64,000 bases of DNA from Aphrocallistes beatrix (GCA_963281255.1 OY725488.1:8901524-8965523), one strand, 5' to 3'; counted from the stretch's first letter, positions 20,501 through 32,100 are shown. Numbers and translations: made by a program. Notes: a model not told the origin generated them from the letters alone.

Positions 20501-21006
20501 CCAGTCTAACCTAATGGAATAACTGAATTCAATTAGAAGTAATCTATGAAAGTCCACTGCACTAATGGTAAGTTGTGTGAAAATTGAAATTTGATCAATT
20601 CATAAAGCTGAGAAAGGTTAATATGCTTATAGAATTGAGGGGTAAAATTGCAAATTAGACATTTGTCTACTAAATATTTCTCAGATAATTCTCGTCTTAA
20701 TTATTTTAAAAGAATTTCCCAAAGATATAAATTCAATGTTCAAAACTCAGTTACTGCTTTCCTTAATTATTTCGAAATCAGCTTCCTCTAACGAATATAG
20801 ACTTCAACTCAATTCTTACTCTGGCGGGAGTTGAATGATCCAATCCCCTGGAATCTCACTGACTCGTCGGCATAGGAATTAAGACATTTTATCTATAACT
20901 TTTGTAATTAAAAACATTTTTCTTAGCGGAGGATCTAGAGGAGGCATGGGTGAGATTCATCTCCTCCACTGAACCTCTCTTTGTCTGAAAGTTGATGTTT
21001 TGACTC
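17575..21006. other. gene-poor AT-rich region
   Basis: I see no gene in these 3.4 kb. Short open frames lack family motifs. Two fragments of the GTGGTT/TGTCGAGCACTG dispersed repeat lie at about 18210-18260 and 18505-18595. A short CATA simple repeat is at 19535-19555. Confidence 0.5.
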
Positions 21007-21015
21007 ACATAAATA

Positions 21016-21469
21016 GGGGCGCCTGAATAAGATCGAATTTCTATGCTGTCATTAGATTGTATTTCTATGCTGGCATTAGATTGTATTTCTATGCTGGCAT
21101 TAGATTGTATTGGAGCGCATGCATTAGGTCGAATCCCGATGTTGGCCGTAGATCGATTTCTAAAATGTAGAATAATATGTACGTATACCGGAATAAACAA
21201 GTGAGTAACGAGTTAAATATTAATTTTGCTTAAAAACCGCCTTAACAAGCAGGCGAATTTTTAAAATATTCCCTATCAAAAACCCTTCGAATCTCCCCTG
21301 GTTCCCAATAAATCAAAAAATGCCCTCCAATCGACCCTCTATTTCCCAATTCAATTTAATGAATACTTTGAAATTCGACCTAATGCATACATTGAAAATT
21401 CGATCTAAAGCCAACACAAGAAATTCGATCTAATGCCAGCATAGAAATTCGATCTTGTGTAGCGTCCCC
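21016..21469. mobile_element. Mutator-type MITE with internal ATTAGATTGTATTTCTATGCTG repeats
   Basis: The ends GGGGCGCCTGAATAAGATCG and (inverted) GGGGACGCTACACAAGATCG carry adjacent tandem ~24-bp units based on GATCGAATTTCTATGCTGGC, in opposite orientation at the two ends. The flanks are an exact 9-bp direct repeat, ACATAAATA (21007-21015 and 21470-21478), the duplication size typical of Mutator-like elements. Confidence 0.75.
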
Positions 21470-22435
21470 ACATAAATAATCACCCTTTCCCCACTCCAAA
21501 ACTAATTTTCTTGTTTCGGATTATTAATTACTATTAATGCTAGTGTCATTAAGCCCATTCTTATCTTCAAAAAGTTAGAAATTATTCCTCCGATAAAAAA
21601 TTTCTTGATCCGCACTAGTAACAGCCAATTTAATACATTGATACATGTTAAAACCTCCTCAAATGATCTTTGAATATAGTTCCTATTATCAATCTTTCTA
21701 GATTCAATCATACAGTGCCAGAATTCTCTCATGCACTACAGGATAGACTGAAGGATATTGGTAATCTGAATTGTGGAGTGGTATGAGCAGAACTTCCAAG
21801 TCAAAACAGTACGTATACTGTATTTGCTTGCAACAATCATCACTCACTTGAATCACCAATGTATCAAGCTTCCCTTATGTTATGCTCAAAGATCACTGGA
21901 ACTTCGGATCTTTTATCGAAAGAGCCTTCATTCTGCCTAGCGGATCCTCATGAAGCCTAGTGTTCTATTAAAGAGGCTGTATTGTATCTAAATGCAATAA
22001 GGGATAAGGTTCAAATGCAAATATCAATTCTGTATGGAATCAATAGATCCTATACATAATCGATATTTGCTTTAAAGACAAAAAAAAACCTAATGGAGGT
22101 TGAAGTTCTAAAAGTGCAGAACAACCATATTCTATTTCTACTGCTATGGATAATAATAATTGCACTGGTTTGTCACATGAAATCATATATGATTGCATGG
22201 AGATTTTCCAGAAAGAATTAATGTGGATTATTGCACAATGTCAAGAAAATTTGCACTAAGTATGTTCAAAATTAGTGTTAGTTCAATTGCTTCATTAGTT
22301 AAAGTTTCATAGCTAAAATTTATAAAGTCAATTGTATTGCTTTGCATTTGAATGAATGCTATCCAGGATTATGGCAAGTTATTCCACGAAATGAATTGCT
22401 GAAATGCGAGTTAAAGTCGTACAATTATTTAGGAA

Positions 22436-22516
22436 CCAAATTGTGTTCTTTTGGCGAACAAGGAAGGCCCAAAATGCGTTTAATCGCCAAATATTGTTCG
22501 CCAAAGAACACAATTT
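22436..22516. repeat. palindrome with 23-25-bp arms
   Basis: CAAATTGTGTTCTTTTGGCGAACAA is mirrored by TTGTTCGCC-AAAGAACACAATTTG across a loop of about 30 bp. It is probably a tiny MITE. It lies about 170 bp downstream of the bZIP gene. Confidence 0.6.
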
Positions 22517-22682
22517 GAGTTATTCATTGTTGCTCATTATCCAATTAAGAAGTAAGGCGATCAGTGTTTATGTTTAATTACATTTAATCAATAATTAAAA
22601 TTGGATTTTAATTTAAGCAAGCGAGCACAATAAAAGGCAAATTAAAAGTATGAAAATAACATTATCGAGATTAAATTAAGCA

Positions 22683-22997
22683 TTAGACATCATATTTGTC
22701 ATGGAGGTCATCCAGTAGCTGCATCAGCTCAAAATGCAGCTTCGCTTCTTTCAAAACGTTGACCTCATGACGTATGACGTCATACTCCCGTTTTAGCTGC
22801 TCTCTCTCGGCTTCCAGCGCTCTCTCATGCTGCTTTTTTTTATCCCGCTGAGCCTTATTATACTGACTCATCTTCTTGAGTCGCCGCGAGTATTTGATGG
22901 CCTTGGCTTCGTCCGGGGTGATATTATTTGTTTTAATGAAATTATTGAGTTTTTTAATTTCTACATCTGCAATCAAGTTGTAAACAATTGGATCCAT
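22683..22997 (-). CDS. second small Maf-like bZIP protein
   Basis: An intronless 104-residue frame on the reverse strand, starting at 22997. An N-terminal homology-like segment (EIKKLNNFIKTNNITPDEA) precedes a basic region, KYSRRLKKMSQYNKAQRDKKKQ, and a zipper with heptad Leu-Leu-Ile-Leu-Phe (ALEAEREQLKREYDVIRHEV). The layout matches Maf-type bZIP factors and the gene at 6941-7300, but the two share little identity. At the position of the bZIP invariant Asn this protein has Met, while the Arg eight residues later is present: the mirror image of the change in the other gene. It may act as an altered-specificity or dominant-negative dimer partner. It is the only convincing gene between 15 and 37 kb. 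The clean frame suggests that it is under selection. Confidence 0.6.
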   Translation of the reverse strand: MDPIVYNLIADVEIKKLNNFIKTNNITPDEAKAIKYSRRLKKMSQYNKAQRDKKKQHERALEAEREQLKREYDVIRHEVNVLKEAKLHFELMQLLDDLHDKYDV

Positions 22998-23324
22998 TTT
23001 GTTGTTGGTTTGTTGTTATTTGAGTTGTATTTAAAATTTTCATTTCCATCTTCTCTATATATACTATCAGGATCAACAGAATCTGTGGAGCTTAAGCTAA
23101 TCTTAGATTCAAGTAATTATAATTGTTTGGATATTAATGCGATTGGTTTAGGAAGTAATACGGGCAATTTGTTAGACTTGTTAATTCTGAAAATCTGGAA
23201 AAGTGTAATTAATTGAAGAAATCGAAACTTATCGTGTCGAAGGTATCGAACCATCCAAAATAATGGTCAGAAATGAATCAAACCAATATGTGTAATAGGA
23301 AACATGAGCCCGCATCGAGGAATA

Positions 23325-23520
23325 ATCAAGGAACGCGAGACGCTCCTTTAATTAAGCGTATTATTTTAAACCCGAAAGTGTTTAGGAGCGTGAAAATTTT
23401 GAATATTACCCAACTTACCCTATCTTATAATGTTATTTTCGATCTAGATTGATAAATAACGTTATACTTATAAGATAGGGTAAATTGGGTAATATTCAAA
23501 ATATGAAAATTTAGGGATTT
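23325..23520. repeat. dispersed repeat with a 34-bp-arm palindrome
   Basis: ACGCGAGACGCTCCTTTAA...GTTTAGGAGCGTGAAAAT matches, inverted, the sequence at about 40190-40290. Inside it, TTTTGAATATTACCCAACTT... at 23398-23431 is mirrored by ...AATTGGGTAATATTCAAAA ending near 23503, with one mismatch in 34 bp. Confidence 0.6.
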
Positions 23521-23826
23521 AAGACTATTTTTTATTTATATTTTCAAATTCAAAGCATGCATAATATTTGTCAACATCTGAGTTGACTAATTCATTAAAA
23601 AATGGCAAAGAAATATGAATTATTCGAATAATTCATAATTCAAGCATGAATTAGTCAATCATAAGCTAAGTTGACTAATTCATGAATTAATGAATAATTC
23701 GAATTATTCAGAATCCTGAATTATGGATTATTCGAAAAATGCATTCATATAATTCCAACCAGGACAATGGCTTGACTCCACAAACGTAATAATCAAATAT
23801 TTTTTTAATATTTTGACCGATGTGAC

Positions 23827-24031
23827 CAGGCTTTCATCCAGGCGTACTGGGCGCGCCTAGAGGCGTGTATTTGATCCTATGGATCATAATTAGGCGTATG
23901 ATTTAGGCGCGCGGCATACGCCTACTTAGGCGCGTGGCATAAAACATGTATAAAAATGCAGAGTCTAGGCGCCTAGAAAAATGGTGGCGCCCATTTTGGC
24001 GTATGACTTCGGAAAGCTGGATGAAACCCTG
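23827..24031. mobile_element. hAT-type MITE
   Basis: The ends CAGGCTTTCATCCAG and CTGGATGAAACCCTG are flanked by an exact 8-bp duplication, GATGTGAC (23819-23826 and 24032-24039). The 205-bp interior contains repeated AGGCGCG/AGGCGTATG motifs. Confidence 0.8.
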
Positions 24032-24039
24032 GATGTGAC

Positions 24040-24060
24040 CCTATTAAGCGGAGTCGACTG
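24040..24060. mobile_element. pogo-type end fragment
   Basis: CCTATTAAGCGGAGTCGACTG followed by TA is the same right end as the MITE at 49088-49231. No matching left end is seen before the neighbouring hAT insertion. Confidence 0.45.
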
Positions 24061-24066
24061 TATTTC

Positions 24067-25430
24067 AATTCACAATAAAATTAGGAAAACATATAAATAG
24101 ATTTGAGCCCATGCCGTACATTAGTTTTCATACAGAGGACGTTTTCCATTTTCTAGCTCTAATTCTTATGTACTCCATATACAGTATTATCATGCGAATA
24201 AAATAAGTCTGTCGGTTCCATGCAAGCACTATCAGAAATGCTGAGCATTCACCACAAAATATTTGGTAAGCTCTACTTCATTGAAATAGACGGATCTTAG
24301 ATAGGCGCGATAAACAGTTAAAATGGAATATATAGATGTATGAGGAAGCTTAGTTCAATATTGATCGCTTATGTAACTATTAAAGATTATTTTCTCCAAA
24401 TTAACCAGTGTTCCCAATAAAAAAATTTCTAGGTAGGTTGTGATAAAACTCAAAATTATGCTTTACATTCTCAGGATACTCTAATTAAAACCAAAATTCA
24501 CATTATCTTTGAAAATTGAGTTGGTGGAGTATGAATTTAGATGCAACCAATCCATTAGAATAATGAGATCATGGCAGCATCTCTAAATATTGGTAAAACA
24601 GGTTAGGTTCATTGCCTTAATAAGACAAAATAATTTGTTAGCATAGATTCCTATATTTACAATCGTATTCAAATATTGCCCCTGTAGACAATTTAACCTG
24701 TAAACCAAAGTAATTTATAATTGAGAAAGTGGAAGTAAAATTAAGTTTCATTATTCAAGTGCTTACTTTTTGTCTATAGGCGTTCCTTAGTACTTCTCAT
24801 TTGGAAGTAGCAACCAATGGGATTGCTATCTACGACATGAATGCACTGTGTGCAGACTTCATCTTTGAACTCAAAATATGGTTTATGTCATTAGTTCCTG
24901 AGCTACTTAGGTTAGAATGGATAAATGCATGCATTTATTTTAATTAATCGAGTACGTATTAGTTTGGTTAGTTATATTTCCATAGAGGATTTGTAATGCA
25001 TTTATAATGGTCCACTTTCATGATGATATACATTATGAGGATTCCCACATCGATTTAAGACACAGACATAGAAGAATATAAATATTTCGCGCTGCTATTT
25101 CTCTTGAGTCAGTGTGATTTAGGAATATCAATTTATCGCAGTCATAAGATATTTCTGATTGGAGACATCTCTACTGCAGTATCTCATTGATTGAACATGA
25201 GATTAATCATAAATACCACTCTAGACATGCTAGAAGCTGTTTATCTTAATCATACTTTCATTAGTGTCTGGACAACAAACTGCTTAGCAGATTCAATTAA
25301 AATAATTGGAATATTACTAGTACTTTATAGCCCAAATCATAAACGTAATAGGTCTGTAGTGTGTAAGGAGGTGTATAGGCAGTGGTGGCTCTAGAGGTTT
25401 TAATTTAGGGGTGCTAACTTAGAATGAGAA
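24067..25430. other. gene-free AT-rich region
   Basis: I see no gene and no clear repeat boundary in these 1.4 kb. Confidence 0.4.
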
Positions 25431-25439
25431 GACCAGCGT

Positions 25440-25585
25440 TAATGCAGGGGCATAGCCAGTGTTAGGATTGGGGTCCTGAGCCAGCGAAGCGAGCAAATAA
25501 GGGTGTTTGGGGCTTTCCTCCATAAAAATTTCAAATCTTAGACACTGAAATAGCGGTCTACAGCTATTCATCTACGGAGCAATAG
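25440..25585. repeat. fragment of the AGCCAG/CTTAGAC dispersed repeat
   Basis: GCAGGGGCATAGCCAG and AAATCTTAGACACTGAAATAGCGGTCTACAG resemble segments at 26100-26170 and 28850-28900. It is a partial copy. Confidence 0.4.
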
Positions 25586-25789
25586 TTTGTATTTAATTTA
25601 TCTTATTATTCATTCATTTTTATACATAGAAATCAAGACAAAACTAGAAAGCAACTTTATTTGGAGGGGCCATGCACCCACCCTCTGGCCCCTTCATGGA
25701 GCCGCCACTGTGTATAGGGCGGACTTGAACCCCCCTTACTTGGGAAAGGATCGTTGTTTGCAACCAGGCGATAAAATCTAGCGCCTAGC

Positions 25790-25925
25790 TCAATAGAACC
25801 GTGTTAATATGAACACAGATGATACGAACTGATATTTTAATCCCAACGGAGGAAGATACATGTAACTCACTCCGGTTAATACGAACAAATCTGGACCGTC
25901 TCCTTGTGTTCGTATTATCCTTCTA
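25790..25925. repeat. GTTAATACGAAC-type pogo/mariner remnant
   Basis: GAACCGTGTTAATATGAACAC and GGTTAATACGAACAAATCTGGACCG with GTTCGTATTATCC are typical of end sequences of pogo/Tc1-type MITEs. The exact ends are lost. Confidence 0.35.
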
Positions 25926-26094
25926 GTTCAAAGGTTTCAGATTAGTTAAATGATAATGTACCCTGTTCATATACTTTAATGAGGTTTATTGAACTATTAA
26001 GTAAGATCATGGTAATTAATTTGATTAGTCAAAATCTTCTGGACACAGAATAGTAACATACAATTCTCATGGTCTATCACTAATAACTTATTTG

Positions 26095-26432
26095 CGAGCG
26101 AAGGTAAGGGGGGGTCTGGGGAGAAAAATTTTTAAATCTTAGATGCTCAAATATCGATATACAGCTATTGCTGTTTCCTAAGGAAAAGAAAATCTCGGAC
26201 TATAGTGGAAGAAAAATGTAATTGGGATATATATTTAGACTCAATTAACATAATTTTGGGGTTTAGTCGTAACCTGAGTTTGTGTGGAGTCCTGCCATAC
26301 CACCGCTTCCTCCACTGCTCAATTGTCCAGCACCACTGCCTCCCACAGGCTCCAAACCTGGGAGGGGTGCGCCCCCCCAGGGTCCAGAGCTGTGGGGGGG
26401 GCCCAGGTGCCCACACTTGGCGCCTATGACAT
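26095..26432. repeat. dispersed repeat ending GGCGCCTATGACAT
   Basis: The segment from AAATCTTAGATGCTCAAATATCG through CATAATTTTGGGGTTTA to GGCGCCTATGAC is the inverted counterpart of 28135-28306 plus 28785-28920. It is probably a hAT-type family whose outer end resembles CATAGGCGCC of the MITE copies A-C. Confidence 0.5.
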
Positions 26433-27640
26433 GAATACGTAGTCAGTTAACTAAGGGTTTTTACAATATGAAGCCTATTATGAAGCAATCAACATTTATA
26501 AATCTATATATAAAACCATAGAATATAGCAATCCATTATAATTAATATATAAACTTGTAAACTATGAAGAGAGTAGTAGATTTTTCAAAAAAGCCACACA
26601 AATCAGTCATTGTATTTAGAATTTAATAGTAACGTTGTTAGTCACTTGTAACGGCTGCTATAAAATTCTTTTGTATTGTCTCTACTTTGTTATAGATTAG
26701 TTAACGGTTTAGATAATTAAGCTAAAATGATATTGTTTGCCGATATATCTTACCTCCTGAGCTTGTTTTGCATTAAGATGATATTTCTGCTACAGAGATT
26801 AACATCAGAGTGCAATTCTAACATGTACACTCAATGGCTCCACGATCTGCTATCCAGGTAAAAACATCCTAGGATAACATATTTTCACCATATTCACTAT
26901 TGGATATTTTATACAAAAACTTTAACATGCAACTAAGAGAATTCATAGAATGATGTTAATACTGACCATAAAAAACAAGTACCTCTTCGTGTCCGATCGG
27001 AAAAAACATATCACTGTAACAACCTACAGCATCTTAGTGTATCCAAAGCAGAGCCATATGTTGGCTATTCTGCCTTATCTTTCTTGATAAACTGTGTGGG
27101 AGAGATGGATTCAGTTTAACAATTAAAAAGCAATTAATACAACCTTTCTGGTGTTATTGTATGAAGTTGGATTTCAAAATTGTATTACATAGGTAAGAAC
27201 CACCATTTTGGCGACCCCTGCAGATCAACAGGATAGCGCTTATGGAGCATATTGGAGAACTGCGATAGCAATAATCTGATGGAAAGCATATGCTGGGAGT
27301 CATCGTCAGCCATAAATCCAGGCTATTAGCGAACATACAGAGAGAACTGGCTCAGATTGACTATAACAAAATAAAGCACGCTTTTGATGATAAACAGACT
27401 TTAATATTGAAATTCTCCACTGAATCGTTGAGCAAAATGATATCATACACTCGACAGTTGAAATATTAAATGCAATGAACGACTATTGATTACACTGCGC
27501 GATTCTTCTTTTGGAAAGATAAAAAGAAACTAAATATTAAGATACCATAAATTCCTTACTATTAAAACTCGATTAATGTTTATAAATATATATCTCTGTA
27601 ACGAATTGATTGAAAAAACTGCCAGGCACAGAAAGCTGAT
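26433..27640. other. gene-free AT-rich region
   Basis: I see no gene or well-bounded repeat here. Short frames have no recognisable content. Confidence 0.4.
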
Positions 27641-28039
27641 TTTTGGCAGGAGTCTTTTGGCTACGGCTCCACTAAGTTCAGCTGACCTCAGATGAAAATG
27701 TCGACTCATCATGGAAGTATGACGTCATTGTCACCTTTTTATAATTAGAAATTCCAGTTTTTCGACCATAACTCAGCCATTTTAGGTGATAGAAGGCTGA
27801 ACTTTTAATAGAATGTGTATATTCATATATCTCACATATGATACAACTCTCATCCAAAAATGATGACTCATCACTCTGTTATGGCGTCATCATTATGCAT
27901 CAAAAATTTAAAAATTGACAAATTTGATAATTTTTCAAGTGATATCGATTTTAGCAGTAAGACAGACATATTTAGAGATGTTATCTCCATTATAATTAAT
28001 CAATGTGACCCCAGACGCCCGAAGGGAGCTTCTGTAGGG

Positions 28040-28088
28040 CACAAAGTGTCCGCCAGCCGCGCAGCGGAAGCAAGCGAAGCGCGCTTGT
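28040..28088. repeat. copy of the GC-rich GCAAGCGAAGCGCGCTTG motif
   Basis: GTGTCCGCCAGCCGCGCAG...GCAAGCGAAGCGCGCTTG recurs at 62305-62345 and, inverted, at 61778-61830. Confidence 0.55.
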
Positions 28089-28134
28089 AATATTATATAA
28101 CTGCTTCCCAGATTTAATTTGAATATACGTAGAG

Positions 28135-28920
28135 TCAGTTATCATAGGCGCCAAGTATGGGTACATGGGGGGGGGGGGCGGCACCCCCAGGTCTGGAGCC
28201 GGGGGTGCGTGGTGCAGGGTAGTGGAGCAGTGGAGGCAGCTGCGGTATGGGAGGAAACTCATTGGTTACAATTAAACCCCAAAATTATGTTAATTGAGTC
28301 TAGATATACACTGCCTGAACAAAAGTATTCTTACATCCCATAATTCCCCATACAAATAGTTATAATACTGATTTATTTAGCTAGTCAAGGTATTTAATTG
28401 GTAAAAGATACCCTTAATTTAACTTCGAATTCGAATTCTCCACATTCAAATTACCCACTTTATAAGTTTTCAACTTAATTACTCTTCTTCAAGATTAAGT
28501 ATTTTCTGCATTTGCTATCCTATGCCACATGTCACGAGTGATCACCATTGTATATGATGGCATTGGTGGTATGAGGTGGCACAGTCTGAAAGTTTTTAAC
28601 CTTGTGGGAGTGTGAACAAGTTGAAAGATTAAAAAGTGAGTAATTCGAATATGGAGAATTCGAATTTGAATTTAAATTAAGTTTATCTCTTACCAATTAA
28701 ATACCTTGACTCGCTAAATAAATCAGAATAACTATTTGTATGGGAAATTATGGGGTGTACGAATACTTATGTTCAAGCAGTGTATATCCCAATTACATTT
28801 TTATTCCACTTAGTCTGAGAGTTTCTTTTTCCTAGGTGACAACCATAGCTGTAGATCGATATTTGAGTGTCTAAGATTAAATTTTTTCTGGGGGGCAAGC
28901 CCTACCGTCGCTCGCTCACC
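28135..28920. repeat. dispersed repeat split by a Tc1-type MITE
   Basis: The left part (28135-28306, CATAGGCGCCAAGTATGGG ... AATTGAGTCTAGA) and the right part (28785-28920, TCCCAATTACATTTTTATTCC ... GTGTCTAAGATTAAA) together match the intact copy at 26095-26432 in inverted orientation. The split point is the TA where the MITE inserted. Confidence 0.6.
28309..28782. mobile_element. Tc1/mariner-type MITE
   Basis: CACTGCCTGAACAAAAGTATTC at the left and GAATACTTATGTTCAAGCAGTG at the right are inverted repeats that continue inward for more than 100 bp with few changes. The element is flanked by TA on both sides. There is no transposase; this is a 474-bp non-autonomous element. A decayed relative is at 10012-10432. 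Confidence 0.8.
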
Positions 28921-30155
28921 ACCAAGTTCATACATGTCAACCTCTGCAAGGAAAAAGTCTAGGACAAGTTACCCATGGTAAAGAATGAAGAGAACAACCT
29001 GTACTAATTTTTAGATTTATTGATGGGAGCAATCACTTCAAACAATATCTGTGTATATACTTTCATAAAGCATTCTTCTCGTTTATTATCGTCAAAGAGT
29101 TAATAGAATTTGTATTTATACGAAATATTTCGCAGTTCATTCAAATACGTAGTATCTTGACTTCAAAATGCTTGATTTCGGGGCAGTAAGCAGTTATCTA
29201 CCTTATTTAAGAGCAAAACAATTCAGATAGGCTCGACATCTTTATTAAGCTGGACAACTGTGTCATTATTAAACTTAGAAAGATACCATCAAAATACGAA
29301 TCCGTGCATTCCAATTATGTCTTTACGGACGTATTTAAAAATATTCTTTTGAATTCAACTAGTAAGTGATAAATCAAACTATCAGTGGCAAATCAAACAT
29401 GTATCTTCTGATGAGGCACTGCTAATTAAAAAGGATCTGAAAATAAGGGTAACTTTTTCAAATTAGATTTAATTTAAATTAGATTCAAATATTGGTTTTT
29501 ACCTAATGCTTAGTACATCGATAAGTTCTTATCACAAAAGGAATATGGAACTACAACATATAATACATATGAGCTGCATCACCATTGTAAATGACTATCA
29601 CAACTTTGTGGATATGGTGCTAGAAATTTATTTAATTAAGTTGGGGGTAATTTTTAGCTTAATAAGATGACTCGATACATTTGGTGGCGATATCCACCAG
29701 AATCAAACTCCTAATTTGAGTGTGGAGGCTAGCTAAGCAGCCACAATTTAGTCTATCCTGTTCTACTTAGGTGGTGTGATCAGAAGACAAATTTGGATTT
29801 TGTTATGGCTGGTTTTCTCAGACAAGCTAAAGGTCTCTACACTCCGACTGTCTAGAATCTAGACGGACTAATCCCCTTCTGTCCTTCTGTCCTTCTGTGA
29901 AGTTAGCTCGAGAAAAATGTTATTAGCTCATTCCTTTGGAAAAGTTAAAATATGTACTTACGAGTTATTGCACTTTTACAAATGAAGATAAAGAAGCACA
30001 AACTTAAAGCTTCATGGTTATAGCAAACTTGGCTCGGACATGACGCGCGTCCGAATACCAGTATTTGATTAAAACGCAGTACAGTGATACGTAGTAGTTA
30101 CGTGGGTTCTAGGAATAGCTTGAACCTACACAGACCAGCAAAATAGCCCTCCACA
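28921..30155. other. gene-free region with repeat fragments
   Basis: Holds a fragment of the AACCTCTGCAAGGAAAA repeat (28930-28990) and a decayed GGTGGCGATATCCACC repeat (29675-29800). No gene is seen. Confidence 0.4.
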
Positions 30156-31191
30156 CAGGGCCGGATCATGGGTTTATGGACCTATAGGCTGGGTAGAAAT
30201 TAGGGGGCCAAAAAAACAACAAAAAACAAAAGCAACGAGAACAGTCGCTACAAGAGGCCAAACTGATAAAGTGGGAGTCTGGTGAAAGAATAGTACGTAG
30301 CAAGAAGTCGATTGAACGAGATGAGCGTGTACTGTTACTTGTTGGAGATTATGAGAATCGGAATATAACAACATATCTTAGGGGAATCACATACAATTTT
30401 GATTTTTGACTACTACTTAAGTTTTGACTACTTCCTCACATACCTATTTCATTATTAATTAAACCTTATTTATCCTCATGAATGAATATACGCCGAATAA
30501 CAAGGGACGACGAAAATTCCGGGGACGAAATTTCCAGGGACGAAATTTCCGTTTACCCTTAGGACTACCTCATCAAAGTTAACTAAAATCCGAAATTTTG
30601 AATACTGACTTCTGGCTATTTTTTCAACATTTTTATCTCGCTTTTAGGGTTGATACTCCATCAATGTATTCTCAATTACCATATAAGTATTTTATTTGAA
30701 ATATTAAAAACATAGGGCTGCTAATCGATTTTTGGAGGTATTTCATTTTTAATCTATCCAAATTTGAGCATCTTTCCCAATAGGTAATGTAATCCAGCAA
30801 CACTAGACAGTATAGAGAGAATTGATTTTGTGTAAGGATAAGACTACTGGACAAGGACTGTCTTTCCTGCTTGAAGATATAGTTCCAATAATGTTACCAA
30901 CACATTTTTCTGATGTGACTGTTAAGTAACATTATTAGAACTATACCTTCAAGCAGGAAAGATAGTCATTGTCAGTAGTCATCCTTACACAATCAATTCT
31001 TTCTAGACAGTCTAGTTTATAGGAAATAACTAATGGAATTGTAAGAAAGGAAGAATAATTATCACTTTGATTGATCTAAATTGAATCAATTACAATAAAA
31101 AAATTACGATGATCATATTTTTCGGGGCCCCCAGAACCCAGGGGCCCCTAGGCTGCAGCCTACTTAGCCTATTGGGTGATCCGGCCCTGCG
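30156..31191. mobile_element. 1-kb hAT-type non-autonomous element
   Basis: The ends CAGGGCCGGATCATGGG and TGATCCGGCCCTG are inverted repeats with further matches inside (GGGGCC, CCTATTGGG). The flanks CCTCCACA (30148-30155) and GCTCCACA (31192-31199) form an 8-bp duplication with one change. No transposase frame is visible. A foldback element is nested inside. Confidence 0.7.
30803..31015. repeat. foldback element nested in the hAT element
   Basis: The left arm (CTAGACAGTATAGAGAGAATTG ... CTTCCTGCTTGAAG...AGTTC) is mirrored by the right arm (GAACTATACCTTCAAGCAGG ... AATTCTTTCTAGACAG). Arms are about 95 bp with about 25 bp between them. Confidence 0.65.
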
Positions 31192-31667
31192 GCTCCACAA
31201 CTTTTCTAACACATCATCCCCACACCGAGAAATAAAGGGTATCTTCGATTGATCATCATCAGTACCTTGAGGGATAAAAATAAATTCCTAGAAAAATATA
31301 GTCTCCAGCACCAACTCTAATTCTAAAAGATGCGAGAATGTCGGAAAGGCTTTGAGTAGGGTCATTATAGGGAAAACATAGGATGGCAATACTGCCTGTT
31401 GAGAGTTCAACATAAATTTACATAATAATCAGTGCTCGACACAATCAAAATTTAGTGGCTATCGCCACTTAACCACCAGATTGATAATGCTCATTATCTA
31501 CACAGCTTAGGTAGATTAAGTTTCAAGTGATTAAATGATTAACAGTAGTTAAGAGAGTTCAGTCAGTATAAATAGCGTTTAAAGCAGTCGAACAGATTGT
31601 CAATCGCGAAATACTGAGTACATCATTGACTTCTAGATTATTTGGATAGGCAAGCAACTCATTTTAC

Positions 31668-31921
31668 CCATGTACAGTAGACATTGCCATCATATTGGAT
31701 GTGGTGATATTTTGTACAGTGATATATTGGATATAGTGATATTTTGTACAGTGATATATTGGATATAGTGATATTTTATACAGTGATATATTGGATATAG
31801 TGATAATTCTAGTTTGAGGTCCCCAGTCGAACATTCCATCTAATTTTATTGGGTATAGTGATAATTTGACCCAAAATTCTCTGTCCCCGGCACTATCACT
31901 ATACCCAATATCCACTGTACC
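31668..31921. repeat. pogo-like element with internal 32-bp tandem repeats
   Basis: About three copies of a 32-bp unit (TTGGATATAGTGATATTTTG TACAGTGATATA) fill about 31700-31805. The outer ends TACAGTAGACATTG and CAATATCCACTGTA are weak inverted repeats starting with TACAGT, as in pogo/Tc1-type elements. Confidence 0.5.
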
Positions 31922-31925
31922 AAGT

Positions 31926-32100
31926 TCATGCATGCCAACCTCTGCAAGGAAAACATCGGGACATAAGCTGTTTAGCGGGAAATAGTATATTTGTATTAGT
32001 CCTACACACTAAAATGCGGGACAATTCGATTTGGAACCTTTTCGCGGGGCTTTACTTTCAACATATGTCCAAAAAACGGGACAGTTGGTAAGTATGCCAG
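31926..32100. repeat. dispersed CGGGACA repeat
   Basis: CATGCCAACCTCTGCAAGG...CGGGACAT at the left and CGGGACAGTTGGTAAGTATGCC at the right. A close inverted relative sits in the HECTD3 intron (54236-54410). Confidence 0.55.

Noticed and set aside
23225-23300. Possible tRNA on the reverse strand (GGTTCGATACC box)
   Set aside because: The T-stem pairs poorly and no A-box or acceptor stem could be found.
26205-26429. Frames at 26.2 kb and 28.1 kb with Pro/Gly-rich sequence
   Set aside because: They are inverted copies of the same dispersed repeat and carry no protein family signal.
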